A program made the translations under genes and the position numbers. From Pirellulaceae bacterium (GTDB taxonomy: Bacteria > Planctomycetota > Planctomycetia > Pirellulales > Pirellulaceae), in assembly GCA_024102795.1 (NCBI GenBank), contig JAGFJK010000354.1, positions 1 to 40,451 of the forward strand: a stretch of DNA of 40,451 nucleotides. The letters are read 5' to 3'. Positions 20,142 to 31,737 of the stretch are shown here, in pieces. Each line of letters begins with the position of its first letter. Position 1 is the stretch's first letter. Below the pieces are notes generated by a model. It saw only the letters and a program-made list of their open reading frames with translations, had not been told where the DNA came from and made no database searches.

Positions 20142-21104
20142 TCAAGGCGCCTTGGGGCGGTTGCGCTGTGACTGCTCAATCGCTTCGCGCATGGCGTCCT
20201 GGATTCCCAGCGGCTGGATTGGGAACAGTTCCAGGGCCTGGGGATGCTGCACGATGGTGGGATTTCGCAGGCCCTCGATCAGATGCCGACCCACCTCGGC
20301 CGTGGCCGGCGTGACCAGGCCCAACCAGAGACTGGACAGGTACGGTGTGAGTACGGGCACCGAGATCAGCAACCGCCGCAGACCGCGCTGCCGGGCGTAC
20401 TCCTGAATCAACTGGCCGTAGGTGACCACATCCCGGCCGCCAATTTCCAGCACTCGACTGGGCCCTGGCGGCAGGTCCATCGCCGCCAGCAGATAGGCCA
20501 GCACATCGCGTGTGGCGATCGGTTGCGTGGGCGTGGCCAGCCAGCGGGGGCAGATCATGACCGGCAGGCGATTGGTCAACGACTGGATCAGGTCGAAGGA
20601 CAGGCTGCCGCTGCCCAGCACGACCGACGCTCGAAATTCGATCGTCTCCACGCCCGATTCGCGCAGGATGCGGCCGACTTCGTGCCGGCTGCGCAAGTGA
20701 GGCGAGAGTTTCGGATCCGACTCGTCACCCAACCCGCCCAGGTAGATGATTCGCCGGACCCCCGCCGTCCGTGCCGCCTGCGCGAAATTTTCGGCCGCCT
20801 CGCGGTCCCGCCGCTGGAAGTCGGCTGTACTGGCCATCAAATGGACCAGATAGTAGGCCGTCCGCACGCCGTGCAGGGCAGCGTCGAGCGAACCGCGGTC
20901 GAGCACGTCGCCTCGTGCCAACTCGGTCCACTCGTCTGGCGGCAGGTTGGCTGTTTCCGGGTTTCGCACCAGGCAGCGGACGCGCACGTGGCGTTCCTGC
21001 AGCAGCGGCAACAGTCGGCTGCCCACGTAGCCGGTGGCACCGGTCAGCAGGACCAGCGGGCGAGAGCCCGCGGCCTGATCCGTCGGTGGCTCGGATTCCG
21101 CCAT
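20142..21104 (-). CDS. NAD(P)-binding short-chain dehydrogenase-like (atypical SDR) protein
   Basis: A 320-residue cytoplasmic protein with a Rossmann fold. GATGYVGSRLL (about 22-32) is the dinucleotide-binding glycine motif of atypical SDRs, followed by RCLVRNPET, where the basic residue after the second strand favours NADP. A Val-rich strand leads to AYYLVHLM, and IYLGGLGDES follows. There is no classical YxxxK catalytic pair in the usual place, which fits the NmrA/YbjT-like branch. The C-terminal half shows VLEIGGRDVVTYGQLIQEYA, common in this branch. GGGGAGG lies at good spacing before the ATG. It is divergent from a DUF1990 protein with 122 bp between; the two are probably linked by a shared promoter region. 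The substrate is unknown. Confidence 0.85.
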   Translation of the reverse strand: MAESEPPTDQAAGSRPLVLLTGATGYVGSRLLPLLQERHVRVRCLVRNPETANLPPDEWTELARGDVLDRGSLDAALHGVRTAYYLVHLMASTADFQRRDREAAENFAQAARTAGVRRIIYLGGLGDESDPKLSPHLRSRHEVGRILRESGVETIEFRASVVLGSGSLSFDLIQSLTNRLPVMICPRWLATPTQPIATRDVLAYLLAAMDLPPGPSRVLEIGGRDVVTYGQLIQEYARQRGLRRLLISVPVLTPYLSSLWLGLVTPATAEVGRHLIEGLRNPTIVQHPQALELFPIQPLGIQDAMREAIEQSQRNRPKAP

Positions 21105-21226
21105 TCACGCTGCCTCCCCTGAGAAAACATCGCCGCTGGAACCACGAGGGTCCCCGACGTCGGCGACTGTCAAACGGAGCTTCGTTGATAGAATATCCCG
21201 TGACCGCCGATTCGACGAGGACCGTG

Positions 21227-23710
<2,484 letters not shown>

Positions 23711-23712
23711 CC

Positions 23713-24972
23713 TCAAGTGATCGTCACGTCAATCTGTTCCACGCCGTTCCATTCGTAGCCCGATGGGTTCCAGAACACGCTGCCGTCCAGCGGTTGGCTG
23801 CGGCCCCAGGCGTCGATTGCGCGCGACCAGATGCTGAGTTTGCCGGGCCGGGCGTTCACGGTGAACTGCCAGGGATACCAGGCATAGGGGCTGGCCGGAG
23901 CGTCCAGACGCGCTGGCCGCCAGGATTGACCCTGGTCGAGCGATATCAGGACGCTGGTCAGCGGCGCCGCGCCGTCGTTGAACGCCACACCGCGGATCGT
24001 CAAGCGACCGGCCGGCAGTTGGCTGTCGGCCTCCGGCGCCAGCACGACGCTCTTGACGTTCATCCACCAGTTGAAGCGGCTGTTGGCCAGCGTGTACTCG
24101 ATCGCCTCGCCCGGTTGGATGGGCCGCAGCGGGACTCGATAACGCGGGATGTGGTTGTAGTTCCGCGTTTCCTCGGCCTCGAACCGCAGGCGTCCGAGCC
24201 ACTTGAGGTGCATGGTGCCGTAGACGCCGGGCGTGACCAGCCGCAGCGGGCCGCCGTGGATCGCCGGCAGCGGCTCGCCGTTCAGATGCGTGGCCAGCAG
24301 ACTGGTCCTCAGCACGTCGTCGATCGGCAGGCTGTGCTCGAAATCCTCGCTGCCTTCGGGCGGCCCGTCCTTGCCCTCGGCGGCCACGAACCGGGCCCGC
24401 TCGTCCACCTCCACTTTCAAGTGCGCCAGCAGGTCGCGCAACCGGACTCCCCGGAAGCGGACATTCGCAATCCCGCCGCGATCCCACTGAGTGCCCTTGG
24501 TTTGCGCGGCCTTCGAGAACAACGCTCGCCCGGTGCCGGAGCATTGCAGGACCATCTCGTATTCGACCTGGTCCAGCTCCGCCAGGCTGGTCGCATCGAC
24601 CACCCGGGGCTGCCGCAGCAGGCCGGCCAGTTCGAACGTCCAGCCGTTCAGCGGAAGCGGCTGCATGGTGGCGGCCCCGGCGAGCAACTGGTTGTTCCGC
24701 ACGAACATCTCGGTCGCGGGAGTGAGCCGTTGCCGGGCCAGCAGGTTCAGGGGAGTGGACAGCACGGTGGGGTCCGCCAGCAAAACCTTCATCCGCGGGT
24801 CCTTGCCGGCAACCAGCTCCTCGGCCCTTGGCCCGCTTTGATCGTCGCCAAGCACCGGATGCGGGCCGTGGCTCGTGGAGAGCGCCACGCCGGCCAGGGC
24901 CGAAGCGCGGAGGAAGTCGCGGCGCCGCCAACCGCCGGCTCCGGGAACGACATGTTCATTGTCTCGTAACAT
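23713..24972 (-). CDS. Tat-exported sulfite oxidase family molybdopterin enzyme
   Basis: A 419-residue protein. The twin-arginine signal WRRRDFLRAS (15-24) with a hydrophobic stretch predicts export of a folded, cofactor-loaded enzyme. The molybdopterin domain contains VLQCSGTGR with Cys144, the expected molybdenum ligand of the sulfite oxidase fold (known form C-x-G-N/T-x-R), and VTPGVYGTMHLKWLGRL at the cofactor edge. The C-terminal part (from about 280) is the dimerisation beta domain typical of the family (VRGVAFNDGAAPLTSVLISL-type, ending EWNGVEQIDVTIT). Sulfite or another oxyanion substrate is possible. No cytochrome subunit gene is adjacent, so the electron acceptor is unknown. The start at 24972 is supported by AGGATG upstream. 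Confidence 0.9.
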   Translation of the reverse strand: MLRDNEHVVPGAGGWRRRDFLRASALAGVALSTSHGPHPVLGDDQSGPRAEELVAGKDPRMKVLLADPTVLSTPLNLLARQRLTPATEMFVRNNQLLAGAATMQPLPLNGWTFELAGLLRQPRVVDATSLAELDQVEYEMVLQCSGTGRALFSKAAQTKGTQWDRGGIANVRFRGVRLRDLLAHLKVEVDERARFVAAEGKDGPPEGSEDFEHSLPIDDVLRTSLLATHLNGEPLPAIHGGPLRLVTPGVYGTMHLKWLGRLRFEAEETRNYNHIPRYRVPLRPIQPGEAIEYTLANSRFNWWMNVKSVVLAPEADSQLPAGRLTIRGVAFNDGAAPLTSVLISLDQGQSWRPARLDAPASPYAWYPWQFTVNARPGKLSIWSRAIDAWGRSQPLDGSVFWNPSGYEWNGVEQIDVTIT

Positions 24973-25249
24973 CGAAGGTCATCCTGAACAAAGTGGCATC
25001 TCGAAGCAACTCGTCACATCGTTTGCACTTGGGCAACTATTTGGGGGCGATGTTCCAATATACAGCGCCGGCGGGGACCGTTCACGCCGGGGAACCGACG
25101 GCGGGTGTTGTTTGGAGAAATGGCTTTCGCTTTGCGAAAGCAGCGTTGCCGCGAGAATCAGGTTTGCGATTGAATCACTACGAATCCGCGTGCGCTACAG
25201 ACACTTGCGCGAGATGAACCCATGGTTGTCCGCTCGAACCCGGCAGGCC

Positions 25250-25440
25250 CCTCCCCAAAGTAGCCATCACGCTCCGCGTGGCCTGCTGGAATTTGGCTAG
25301 GTTGCCGGGAGAGTTTTCGGGCGGGATCGGTTCCATGCAGCATCGGTGACCAAGGGGCAGCTTCCGAGCAGGCGACGCACAGAAACCAAAGTCCTTCTGG
25401 CCCCCTCCCCGGAAGGAGATCGTGCAGCTTTTAAGTTTCT
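25250..25440 (-). repeat. Dispersed repeat copy D, inverted relative to copy C
   Basis: The minus strand of 25258-25418 repeats the block at about 10614-10765, including the stretch matching GGACTTTGGTTTCTGTG(T/C)GT and CGCCTGCTCGGAAGCTG(A/C)CC. It begins with the outer-arm motif GATCGTGCAGCTTTTAAGTT (plus strand, about 25418-25437) joined to an inner arm CTTCTGGCCCCCTCCCCGGA. The rest of 24973-25250 holds no gene. A weak run TTCGCTTTGCGAAAGCAGCG at about 25125-25144 resembles the 32-bp repeat near pgm. Confidence 0.75.
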
Positions 25441-25493
25441 TCGTCGTCATAGTTTAGAGCGTTAGAGCGTAGCTAGAGCGTCCTCGGTGTTCC

Positions 25494-25721
25494 TGTACGC
25501 CGAAGGCGTTCCACAGTCACAGCCCAGGGTCGCCCGCTTCGGGCACACCCTGGGTGTGGCCGTGATTTTGATATCTCTTGTACGCCGCAGGCGTTCCACA
25601 AGGCGCCTTGTGCAACGCCTTCGGCGTAGAAGGGACTCAAGGCGGTCGTCCACCCAGGGTGCGCCCGAAGCGGGCGACCCTGGGCTGGGTTGTTCAACGC
25701 CTGCGGCGTAAAGACAGCGCC
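25494..25721. repeat. Large inverted repeat with 36-nt arms
   Basis: CAGCCCAGGGTCGCCCGCTT then CGGGCACACCCTGGGTG (25520-25556) faces CACCCAGGGTGCGCCCGAAG then CGGGCGACCCTGGGCTG (25651-25687), about 95 bp apart, with one or two mismatches. Flanking CGCCGAAGGCGTT, GCCGCAGGCGTTCCACAA and CAACGCCTGCGGCGTAAAGA extend the symmetry. The right end is the same sequence as 7541-7586 (inverted). Confidence 0.85.
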
Positions 25722-25797
25722 GGAAGCCGAAATGCGAGGACTCTTGAACGATTCGTCCCCAAATTGTGGCGACTCACCGTAAACCTCTGCTTTAATT

Positions 25798-25880
25798 CAA
25801 CTTAAAAGCTGCACGATCTCCTTCCGGGGAGGGGCCTGCGGGATTCGATCGGGACCATTGACCTCTGGGGTCGATTTGGC
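25798..25880 (-). repeat. Outer-arm motif plus 27-nt repeat
   Basis: CAACTTAAAAGCTGCACGAT then CTCC (25798-25821) is the outer-arm motif in reverse orientation, joined to CCGGGGAGGGGCC. It is followed at 25854-25880 by the exact inverted copy of the 27-nt sequence at 15704-15730. No gene is supported in 25881-26227 apart from the fragments listed next. Confidence 0.8.
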
Positions 25881-26049
25881 AGGCTGGGGAATTCCGGCAA
25901 AGTAGTTATCACGCTCAGCTTGATTAGCCCTTGCAGACTCAACGTATTCTGTCGTAGCGAGTCACCATCGATTGTTGAGGAGCGCCCGGACCTGTGCCAG
26001 CCGCAAGTCTGGTTGGACACTGGCCGCGGCGGATGGTTCAGATGGCGGT

Positions 26050-26155
26050 CGGAAGGCTCATCACGCGGAGCGTGATGGCTACTTTGGTGCGAGTTGAGTT
26101 TGGCAGTGCACGAAAGAGCCCCTCCCCAGAAGCCGGGGAGGGGGCCAGAAGTGAT
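26050..26155. repeat. Partial copy of the copy-D right end and inner arm
   Basis: ATCACGCGGAGCGTGATGGC then TACTTTGG (about 26056-26083) matches the minus strand of the D end near 25255-25282 (TAGCCATCACGCTCCGCGTG). The sequence GAGCCCCTCCCCAGAAGCCG then GGGAGGGGGCCAGAAGTGAT (26117-26156) is a shortened inner arm. It lies just downstream of ccsBA's stop. Confidence 0.65.
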
Positions 26156-26227
26156 TCATGGGGGGCGATGCAGCTTGCGAGCCGGATCAAACGCTACCAA
26201 ATCGTCTTGAAGAGTGTCTGCCCGGCC

Positions 26228-29200
26228 CTACGCCGCGGCCTTGGCCGAGTCGCTGGCGAGCCACCACGCCTGGCGAGGCACCATGCCCAGGGCGATCACG
26301 GCCAGTTGGCTGATCCAGAAGACTCCCAGCGTCAGCAGCACGCCCTCGGTAAAGCCGTAACTGTGCAGGCCGATGCCCAGTTCGTTCACGCCGAACCAGG
26401 ACCAACTGGTCACGATGTTGCCGGCCACCGCCAGCACGGCCATGCCGCGTTCCTTGACTATGCCGCCCCAGCGGGCATGCAGGATCAGGGCGTTCCAGAG
26501 CACGATCATCAGGGCGCCGTTTTCCTTCGGGTCCCAGCCCCAGAACCGACCCCACGAATCGTCGGCCCAAAGCCCTCCCAGCACCGTGCCGAAGAAGCTG
26601 AAGAACAGCGAGAAGCAGACCACGCCGTAGATGATCACGCCCAGCGCCTTGGTCACACTGGCGTCCAGTTGCGGGCGCATGCCCAGCAGCCGCTGGAGCC
26701 AGGGAAAGACCAGTCCGCGAGCAATGAACAAGATCCCGAACAGGCCCGCCAGGAAGGTGGTCGAATATCCGGCGGTGACCGCCAGCACGTGCGTCGCCAG
26801 CCAGAACTGGGTATCGAGCACGGCCTGCAGCACGGCCACCGTGTCGCCGTCGCCGGTCAGGTAATAGGCGATCAGCAGCGTCGAATAACCCGAGACGGCT
26901 GCCACGACGTTGCCGAAGCCTACCCGGAAGACCAGTTCCAGCACGGCGGCCAGCACGACGCACGCCCAGCCGATGAAGACGGCCGACGAGTACAGATTGG
27001 TCACGGGCGGCCGGCCCGAAATATAAATCCGCGCGATCAGGGCGAAGGTGTGCACGACCAGCGCCACCATCAGCACGCCGAACGCCGCCCAGTTCAGCGG
27101 CCTCCGCCACATCAGCAGCGGCGCCCCCAGCCAGGACAACGTACCCAGCACGAATGCCACCAGGTACAGGATCATCGACTGGTAGAACGGCGAGAAGTGG
27201 TTGAAGAACGATTCGAAGCGGACCTGGTTCGGCGCGAACCCCATCGGCAGTTCGTCGCGCAACTGCTTCTGATACTCGCTGACCGCCTGGTTGAACTCCT
27301 GCGGCGTCCCGTCGCGGTAGGCGTGCAGGATGCCGGCGAAGGCGACGGTCGGCGGGTTGGCTTCCTTCTGCAGGATGGCCCGCTGGACGAACGCCCGGTT
27401 CATCGCCAAACCATACGGTGCCCACGCCTGCTGATCGTCATCGGCGTCCAGCACCGGCACGGCCTGCGGCGGCTGCATCGAGCTCAGAATCCGCTCGGCT
27501 TCGGGCATCGCGTCCAGCAGCCGCCGGATCTCCATCAGTTGCTGCGTCGCCGCCTCGCGGTTCTGTTCGAACTCCTCCTCGCTGGGAATCGCCGGGAACG
27601 GCAGCGGGCGGAACGAGGCCTGCAGCAAGGTGAACGTGCGGATGCGCCCGTCCAGTTCCAGCAATTTGCGTTCAAACGACGTCAGCTCCTCGCGGGGCTT
27701 TTTGCGGGCCCGCTCCACCTGCTCGTTAAACTCCTCGGCCTTCGGCCGGAACTCCTCGACCGCGTAGCGGAATCCCGAGCGGCGTTCCAGGCCGAGCACG
27801 TCCAGCACTTCCAGGCTGTCGATGCGGAACACCTTGTGCTTCTCGGCCGCGTCCGAGTCGGACATCAAGTCCAGCAACCAGCGGATGGCCGGTTGCCGCT
27901 GGCCTTCCTCGTCCACGTAATACTCGCGGCGATTCGAGACGATCTGCAGGCTGTTGCGGGCCAGCGTGTCGAGCGGCTTGACGCGGCCCTGGTAGCGGAC
28001 CGGCAACTGGCCGAAGCGGTACAGGTCCAGCTCCTTGGCGTCATCCACGCGAGGAATTCGCGTGCGCGGCGCGACCATGCCCAGGCAAACCAGGATCATC
28101 AGGCCCGCCGCCCCGGCCGCCACCAGTGTCGCGGTCCGCTGACTGGAATCGCGGACGCCAACCGCGGCCGGCTTGGCCTGTTCGCGCCGCGACAGGAACC
28201 GCAGCAGCGTGCCCACGAACTGGGCCAGCAGCCCCACGGTCACGATCATGCAGGCCACGTAGGGGATCATCCAGCCGGTGTTGGTCACCACCTGCAGATC
28301 GGTCGTCTCGACTCCGTCGCGACCCACCTGGTAACCGCTCTGATAAAACGTCTCGCCCGCGTAGCGCAGCGGGTTGTTCATCCAGATCTTGACCGGGCGA
28401 TGCACGTCCTTGCTCTCGTCCACCAGCATCAGATCGGACGAGTAGTTGCGCGGCGTGGTGGTACCCGGATAGTTGTCGCGGCGCACGTCCGTCAGGCTCA
28501 GCGAGTAGGGTTTGTAATCCCGCTTGAAACGCAAGGCCACGTCGTACGACTTGCCGCCCACCTCGACCTTCTCCGTCATCTCCTGCTCGGCCAGGATCAC
28601 CGACAGCAGGTACGTGCCCAGCTCCTGGTTGGACTCGGGATCGGTCAGCTTGACGTAGGCCGACGCCATATCGACCTCGCTGCTTGAATCGGCACCGCTG
28701 CCGGCCCGCAATTCCTCGGCCACGAAACGCTGGCCGACGCCGGCCGTCGCGGGATTCTTCGCGCCGTCCTCGGCAGAAACCGCGCGCAGGTCCGAGTTGC
28801 GGAGGTACTGCACCAGCTCGACTCGGAATGGCAACCGGGGGTCTTCCAGCGGCTGGCCGCGCTGCAGCAGCGAGCCGGGAATCACGGTCACCTGGTCATG
28901 TTCGGCGGGCGAGCGGTCGATGACGGCCAGTTCCACCGCGCGGATGTCCCGCGCGAACCCGACCGTTTCGCCCTCGCGGATCGTCATCCGGGCTTCCACG
29001 GCGTACATGCTGACGAACAGCTCGTAGAACATCATCAGTCCCACGCCCGCGTGCAATAGCACGATGCCGCCCCGCTTTTTGAAGATCAGGATGCAGCCGG
29101 CCAGCAGCACGAACGACGCCAGACCGCCCTGGATCAACTGCCAGAGAATCCGCAGCGACGAAGCGCTCAACTGCACCCGGTCGCCCTGGTACAGCAGGTA

Positions 29201-29857
29201 GAACAGCAGCGCGCCCAGGCCGACCGTGAACACTCCCAGACCGATCCGCTCGACCCCGCGGCCCTTGGCCAGCACCAGGGTCGCTCCAGCGGCGATCCAA
29301 AGCGCGGCCAGCGACATTTTCAGCACGGCCCAGAGCACGTTCCACGGCAATAGCGGTTCGCCTTGCAGGCCCTCGCGGTTGTGCCCGCTGAGGATCACCA
29401 GCACGGTGAGCACGATGCCCAGCGCCGTCACACCCAGGCCCCACGCCAGGCGCATGCCTCGGGCCTGCGCGCTGAACCGCACCAGATGGGCGGCCAGCAG
29501 GTTGACGAACAAGCCGCCGCCAATCAGGAATCCGCCCGGAAACCAGAACCCCGTTCCGGCCAACCAGGCGGGCAGCGGCGCACCTTGCGGGAACCAGGCT
29601 GGCGGGAAGAATACCTTCAGCTCGATCCAGGCGAAGATCGACCGGAAATACAGGTCCATCACCTCCCACATATCCTTTTCGGCCTGCGCCAACGTGCCGA
29701 CCAGGATGATGAAGATCGACATGGCGAACAGCACGACCGTCAGCCGCAGCGACGCCAGCGGTTGCAGCAGGTCGCGCCAATCGCGGCGAGCGGCCACGAC
29801 GGGCGGCTGGCGAGGTTCGCCGCGGTCGGCTTGCGGGGGCAGCGTCTTGGTGGCCAT
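26228..29857 (-). CDS. CcsBA-type fused cytochrome c maturation protein (ResB-CcsA fusion)
   Basis: A 1209-residue integral membrane protein of system II cytochrome c biogenesis. It carries heme across the membrane and attaches it to CxxCH cysteines. The N-terminal half is ResB/CcsB-like: several helices (LFAMSIFIILVGTLAQAEKD, WFPGGFLIGGGLFVNLLAAH, LLHAGVGLMMFYELFVSMYA) and a large periplasmic region. The C-terminal half is CcsA-like, with many helices and the WWD heme-handling motif WGRFWGWDPKENG near residue 1100, then ALMIVLWNALILHARWGG. At about 1200 residues it exceeds typical bacterial CcsBA (around 900-1000), through an extra periplasmic segment before the CcsA part (about 600-900: VRYQGRVKPLDTLARNSLQI, ELDGRIRTFTLLQASFRPLP). 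The ATG at 29857 shares one base with the stop of the lipoprotein gene upstream (TGATG). Its substrates would include the small cytochrome at 1433. Confidence 0.9.
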   Translation of the reverse strand: MATKTLPPQADRGEPRQPPVVAARRDWRDLLQPLASLRLTVVLFAMSIFIILVGTLAQAEKDMWEVMDLYFRSIFAWIELKVFFPPAWFPQGAPLPAWLAGTGFWFPGGFLIGGGLFVNLLAAHLVRFSAQARGMRLAWGLGVTALGIVLTVLVILSGHNREGLQGEPLLPWNVLWAVLKMSLAALWIAAGATLVLAKGRGVERIGLGVFTVGLGALLFYLLYQGDRVQLSASSLRILWQLIQGGLASFVLLAGCILIFKKRGGIVLLHAGVGLMMFYELFVSMYAVEARMTIREGETVGFARDIRAVELAVIDRSPAEHDQVTVIPGSLLQRGQPLEDPRLPFRVELVQYLRNSDLRAVSAEDGAKNPATAGVGQRFVAEELRAGSGADSSSEVDMASAYVKLTDPESNQELGTYLLSVILAEQEMTEKVEVGGKSYDVALRFKRDYKPYSLSLTDVRRDNYPGTTTPRNYSSDLMLVDESKDVHRPVKIWMNNPLRYAGETFYQSGYQVGRDGVETTDLQVVTNTGWMIPYVACMIVTVGLLAQFVGTLLRFLSRREQAKPAAVGVRDSSQRTATLVAAGAAGLMILVCLGMVAPRTRIPRVDDAKELDLYRFGQLPVRYQGRVKPLDTLARNSLQIVSNRREYYVDEEGQRQPAIRWLLDLMSDSDAAEKHKVFRIDSLEVLDVLGLERRSGFRYAVEEFRPKAEEFNEQVERARKKPREELTSFERKLLELDGRIRTFTLLQASFRPLPFPAIPSEEEFEQNREAATQQLMEIRRLLDAMPEAERILSSMQPPQAVPVLDADDDQQAWAPYGLAMNRAFVQRAILQKEANPPTVAFAGILHAYRDGTPQEFNQAVSEYQKQLRDELPMGFAPNQVRFESFFNHFSPFYQSMILYLVAFVLGTLSWLGAPLLMWRRPLNWAAFGVLMVALVVHTFALIARIYISGRPPVTNLYSSAVFIGWACVVLAAVLELVFRVGFGNVVAAVSGYSTLLIAYYLTGDGDTVAVLQAVLDTQFWLATHVLAVTAGYSTTFLAGLFGILFIARGLVFPWLQRLLGMRPQLDASVTKALGVIIYGVVCFSLFFSFFGTVLGGLWADDSWGRFWGWDPKENGALMIVLWNALILHARWGGIVKERGMAVLAVAGNIVTSWSWFGVNELGIGLHSYGFTEGVLLTLGVFWISQLAVIALGMVPRQAWWLASDSAKAAA

Positions 29858-31041
29858 CACGGGCTCTCCGTGTTATCGCTCGTAAACTCAATCGATTTCA
29901 GAAACTCTTGCAGGCGCTCCCGCTCGCGCTGGGCCAGCGGCGTGTCGCCCATCAGCTTGAAGAACCAGGCTCGCGGCCCTTCCACTACCACGGCTCCCAG
30001 AATCGACTTGGGTCGATCAGGATCTCCGGTAGCCGGCAGTTCCACATAATGTCCCGGCAGCCCGCCGATCGTCAGCGGGACCAGGTGGGTATCGAGCTGC
30101 TGCTGGTCGACGTCCGGCAGTTCAATCTGCCCGCGCCAGCGATTGATGTTCGGCAGCAACTCGCCGGCCGCCGCCGCCAGATCGATCGCCGTGATCTCGA
30201 CCTGCTGCTGGCCGTCCCGGACCACGAACGCGGCCTTGCGAATGCCTCCCACGCGACCCGGCTCCCAGCCTTCCGGCGTCGTGTAACGAATCGTTCCCGG
30301 ACCACCCGCGGCATCCCCGGCTCCAGCCGGCGCCGAACCGCCTTCACCCGGAGGACGCGCCGATGCCGGGCCCGCCGGCGGAGAACCCATCCCCGCGAAC
30401 GGTGGTCCCATGGCCGGTCCCGCCTGGCCCACCAGTTCCACCAGCGTCGCTTCGCCGTCAGCCAGCTCCAAGCGTTCCACCGAATCCGGCAAAGCGTCGG
30501 CCGCAATCGGCGGCAACCCCAACTGGCCCCTCCAACGATTCACGTTCGAAAGCTGGTAGTCCGGCGTGTCGCCGTCGGGCATGCCCAGCGGGATCACCGT
30601 CAGCTCCAGCGTCTTGCCTTCCACCGGAACCGCAATGGTGGCAAACCGCAGTTCCGAACCTTGGCGAGCGGTCCAGCCGGCGGGCAGATCCCAGGCCGGC
30701 TCGCCGCGCTGCGCGTCAAACCGGACGGAACGAACCAACTGCCGGAACGGTTCGCCGAGCGGCTGCACTTCCTGGTCGGGCCCCATCAGCTTGAAGAACC
30801 AGGCGGTGTTCGCATGCGGAACCAGCGCGGCCAGCATCCGCTGGGGTGCCCCGGCCGCCGCGGCCGCAGTCGTCTGCTTCGGCACGGTGTAGCTGCTGAT
30901 CTGCTCCCGCCGATTGCAGCCGACTCCGCAAACCAGCACCAGCAGAAAACTGATCGCCAGCCAGCCCCCAGGCCGGACGGCGCGAACCGAGGATCCGGCG
31001 AACCAAAACGAAAAGCGGCCGCGAAAGCATCTGCCTGGCAC
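29857..31041 (-). CDS. Lipoprotein with a duplicated module, function unknown
   Basis: A 394-residue protein. A hydrophobic stretch ends in the lipobox VCGVGC, so export and lipidation are likely. The body holds two related modules. Module one contains TAWFFKLMGPD, WDLPAGWTARQGSELRFATI and VNRWRGQLGLPPI. Module two contains YTTPEGWEPGRVGGIRKAAF, INRWRGQIELPDV and RAWFFKLMGDTPL. A Gly/Ala/Pro-rich linker (about 205-250) separates them. The repeated NRWRGQ and AWFFKLMG elements show an internal duplication with order partly permuted. The open frame starts with GTG at 31041 after a GGGA; a later start is possible because the n-region is long. It is coupled to ccsBA by a one-base overlap, so a role in cytochrome maturation is a fair inference, though no known CcsBA partner has this shape to my knowledge. 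Confidence 0.75.
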   Translation of the reverse strand: MPGRCFRGRFSFWFAGSSVRAVRPGGWLAISFLLVLVCGVGCNRREQISSYTVPKQTTAAAAAGAPQRMLAALVPHANTAWFFKLMGPDQEVQPLGEPFRQLVRSVRFDAQRGEPAWDLPAGWTARQGSELRFATIAVPVEGKTLELTVIPLGMPDGDTPDYQLSNVNRWRGQLGLPPIAADALPDSVERLELADGEATLVELVGQAGPAMGPPFAGMGSPPAGPASARPPGEGGSAPAGAGDAAGGPGTIRYTTPEGWEPGRVGGIRKAAFVVRDGQQQVEITAIDLAAAAGELLPNINRWRGQIELPDVDQQQLDTHLVPLTIGGLPGHYVELPATGDPDRPKSILGAVVVEGPRAWFFKLMGDTPLAQRERERLQEFLKSIEFTSDNTESP

Positions 31042-31272
31042 GGTAGTTCCCGATGAAAAGAGAAACTGCTAACTGGTGGGGGGGGCGGCTATCGCCCAGG
31101 AGCCGCCCTGGCTGGGCAGCGGACTACGTCCTGGTCCAGCCGGCAGAGGTTGGGGTCGCTGCTGTTCGACGAACCGCCCCGCGTGCTGCTTGCAGGCGTT
31201 CGCCGCTCTGAGAGATTATAGCGCACCCGGCAGGGAAAGGTACAGGACGCGACGCGGGTCCTGAAGGAACTG

Positions 31273-31647
31273 TTACGGCCGGCGGCTGGGACGCCAGCCC
31301 GCGGCCGTGGCGGATTCGCCCTCGGAATTGCCGGGGAGCGCCCCGCCGCTTAGCGCTGGCAGCCCGGACCGGTCGAACGAGACGGCCGGGCGCTCGGCCA
31401 GACTGTCGTCGAGTTGCCGGGCGTCAATCTGAAGGGCGAGCTGCTTTTCGGACTCCGCCAACCGCTCGGCCAAGCGCCGCATCTGAGCCTCCTTGGTCAA
31501 CCGGAGCTGCTGCTCCTGCGCCAGACGCTCGCGCAACTGCTCGATCTCGGTCTGGCACCTGGCCAACCGGGAGGGACCGGTGGAACAGCCCGCGGCCAAC
31601 AGAAACGCAAGGAAAAATACCGCCAGAATGTCCCACTGTTGTCGCAT
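31273..31647 (-). CDS. Small lipoprotein with coiled coil
   Basis: A 124-residue protein. The signal sequence MRQQWDILAVFFLAFLLAAG then CSTGPS has the lipobox LAAGC. It is followed by a Gln/Glu/Leu/Arg heptad-rich helix (CQTEIEQLRERLAQEQQLRL, TKEAQMRRLAERLAESEKQL), clearly a coiled coil of about 50 residues. The end is Pro/Gly/Ser-rich and disordered. Start: ATG 31647 with AGGAG nearby; the frame upstream of it is not likely translated. I recognise no family. Such proteins usually bridge outer or inner membrane components. It is followed by the ccsBA-lipoprotein pair on the same strand, 230 bp away; 31042-31272 shows no gene. Confidence 0.75.
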   Translation of the reverse strand: MRQQWDILAVFFLAFLLAAGCSTGPSRLARCQTEIEQLRERLAQEQQLRLTKEAQMRRLAERLAESEKQLALQIDARQLDDSLAERPAVSFDRSGLPALSGGALPGNSEGESATAAGWRPSRRP

Positions 31648-31737
31648 GATTCGACTCCTTTCGAATCCACGCCCGCGCGAGCGTCGCACCGCCGGTTGTC
31701 GTGCGCGGCCCCCGGTGTTATCCGGGGGTTCGAGTTG

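Noticed and set aside
25178-25450. A reading frame shared by repeat copies C and D (DFGFCASPARKLPLGHRC)
   Set aside because: Similarity extends equally outside the frame and both frames break soon after, so it reflects repeated DNA rather than selection on protein.
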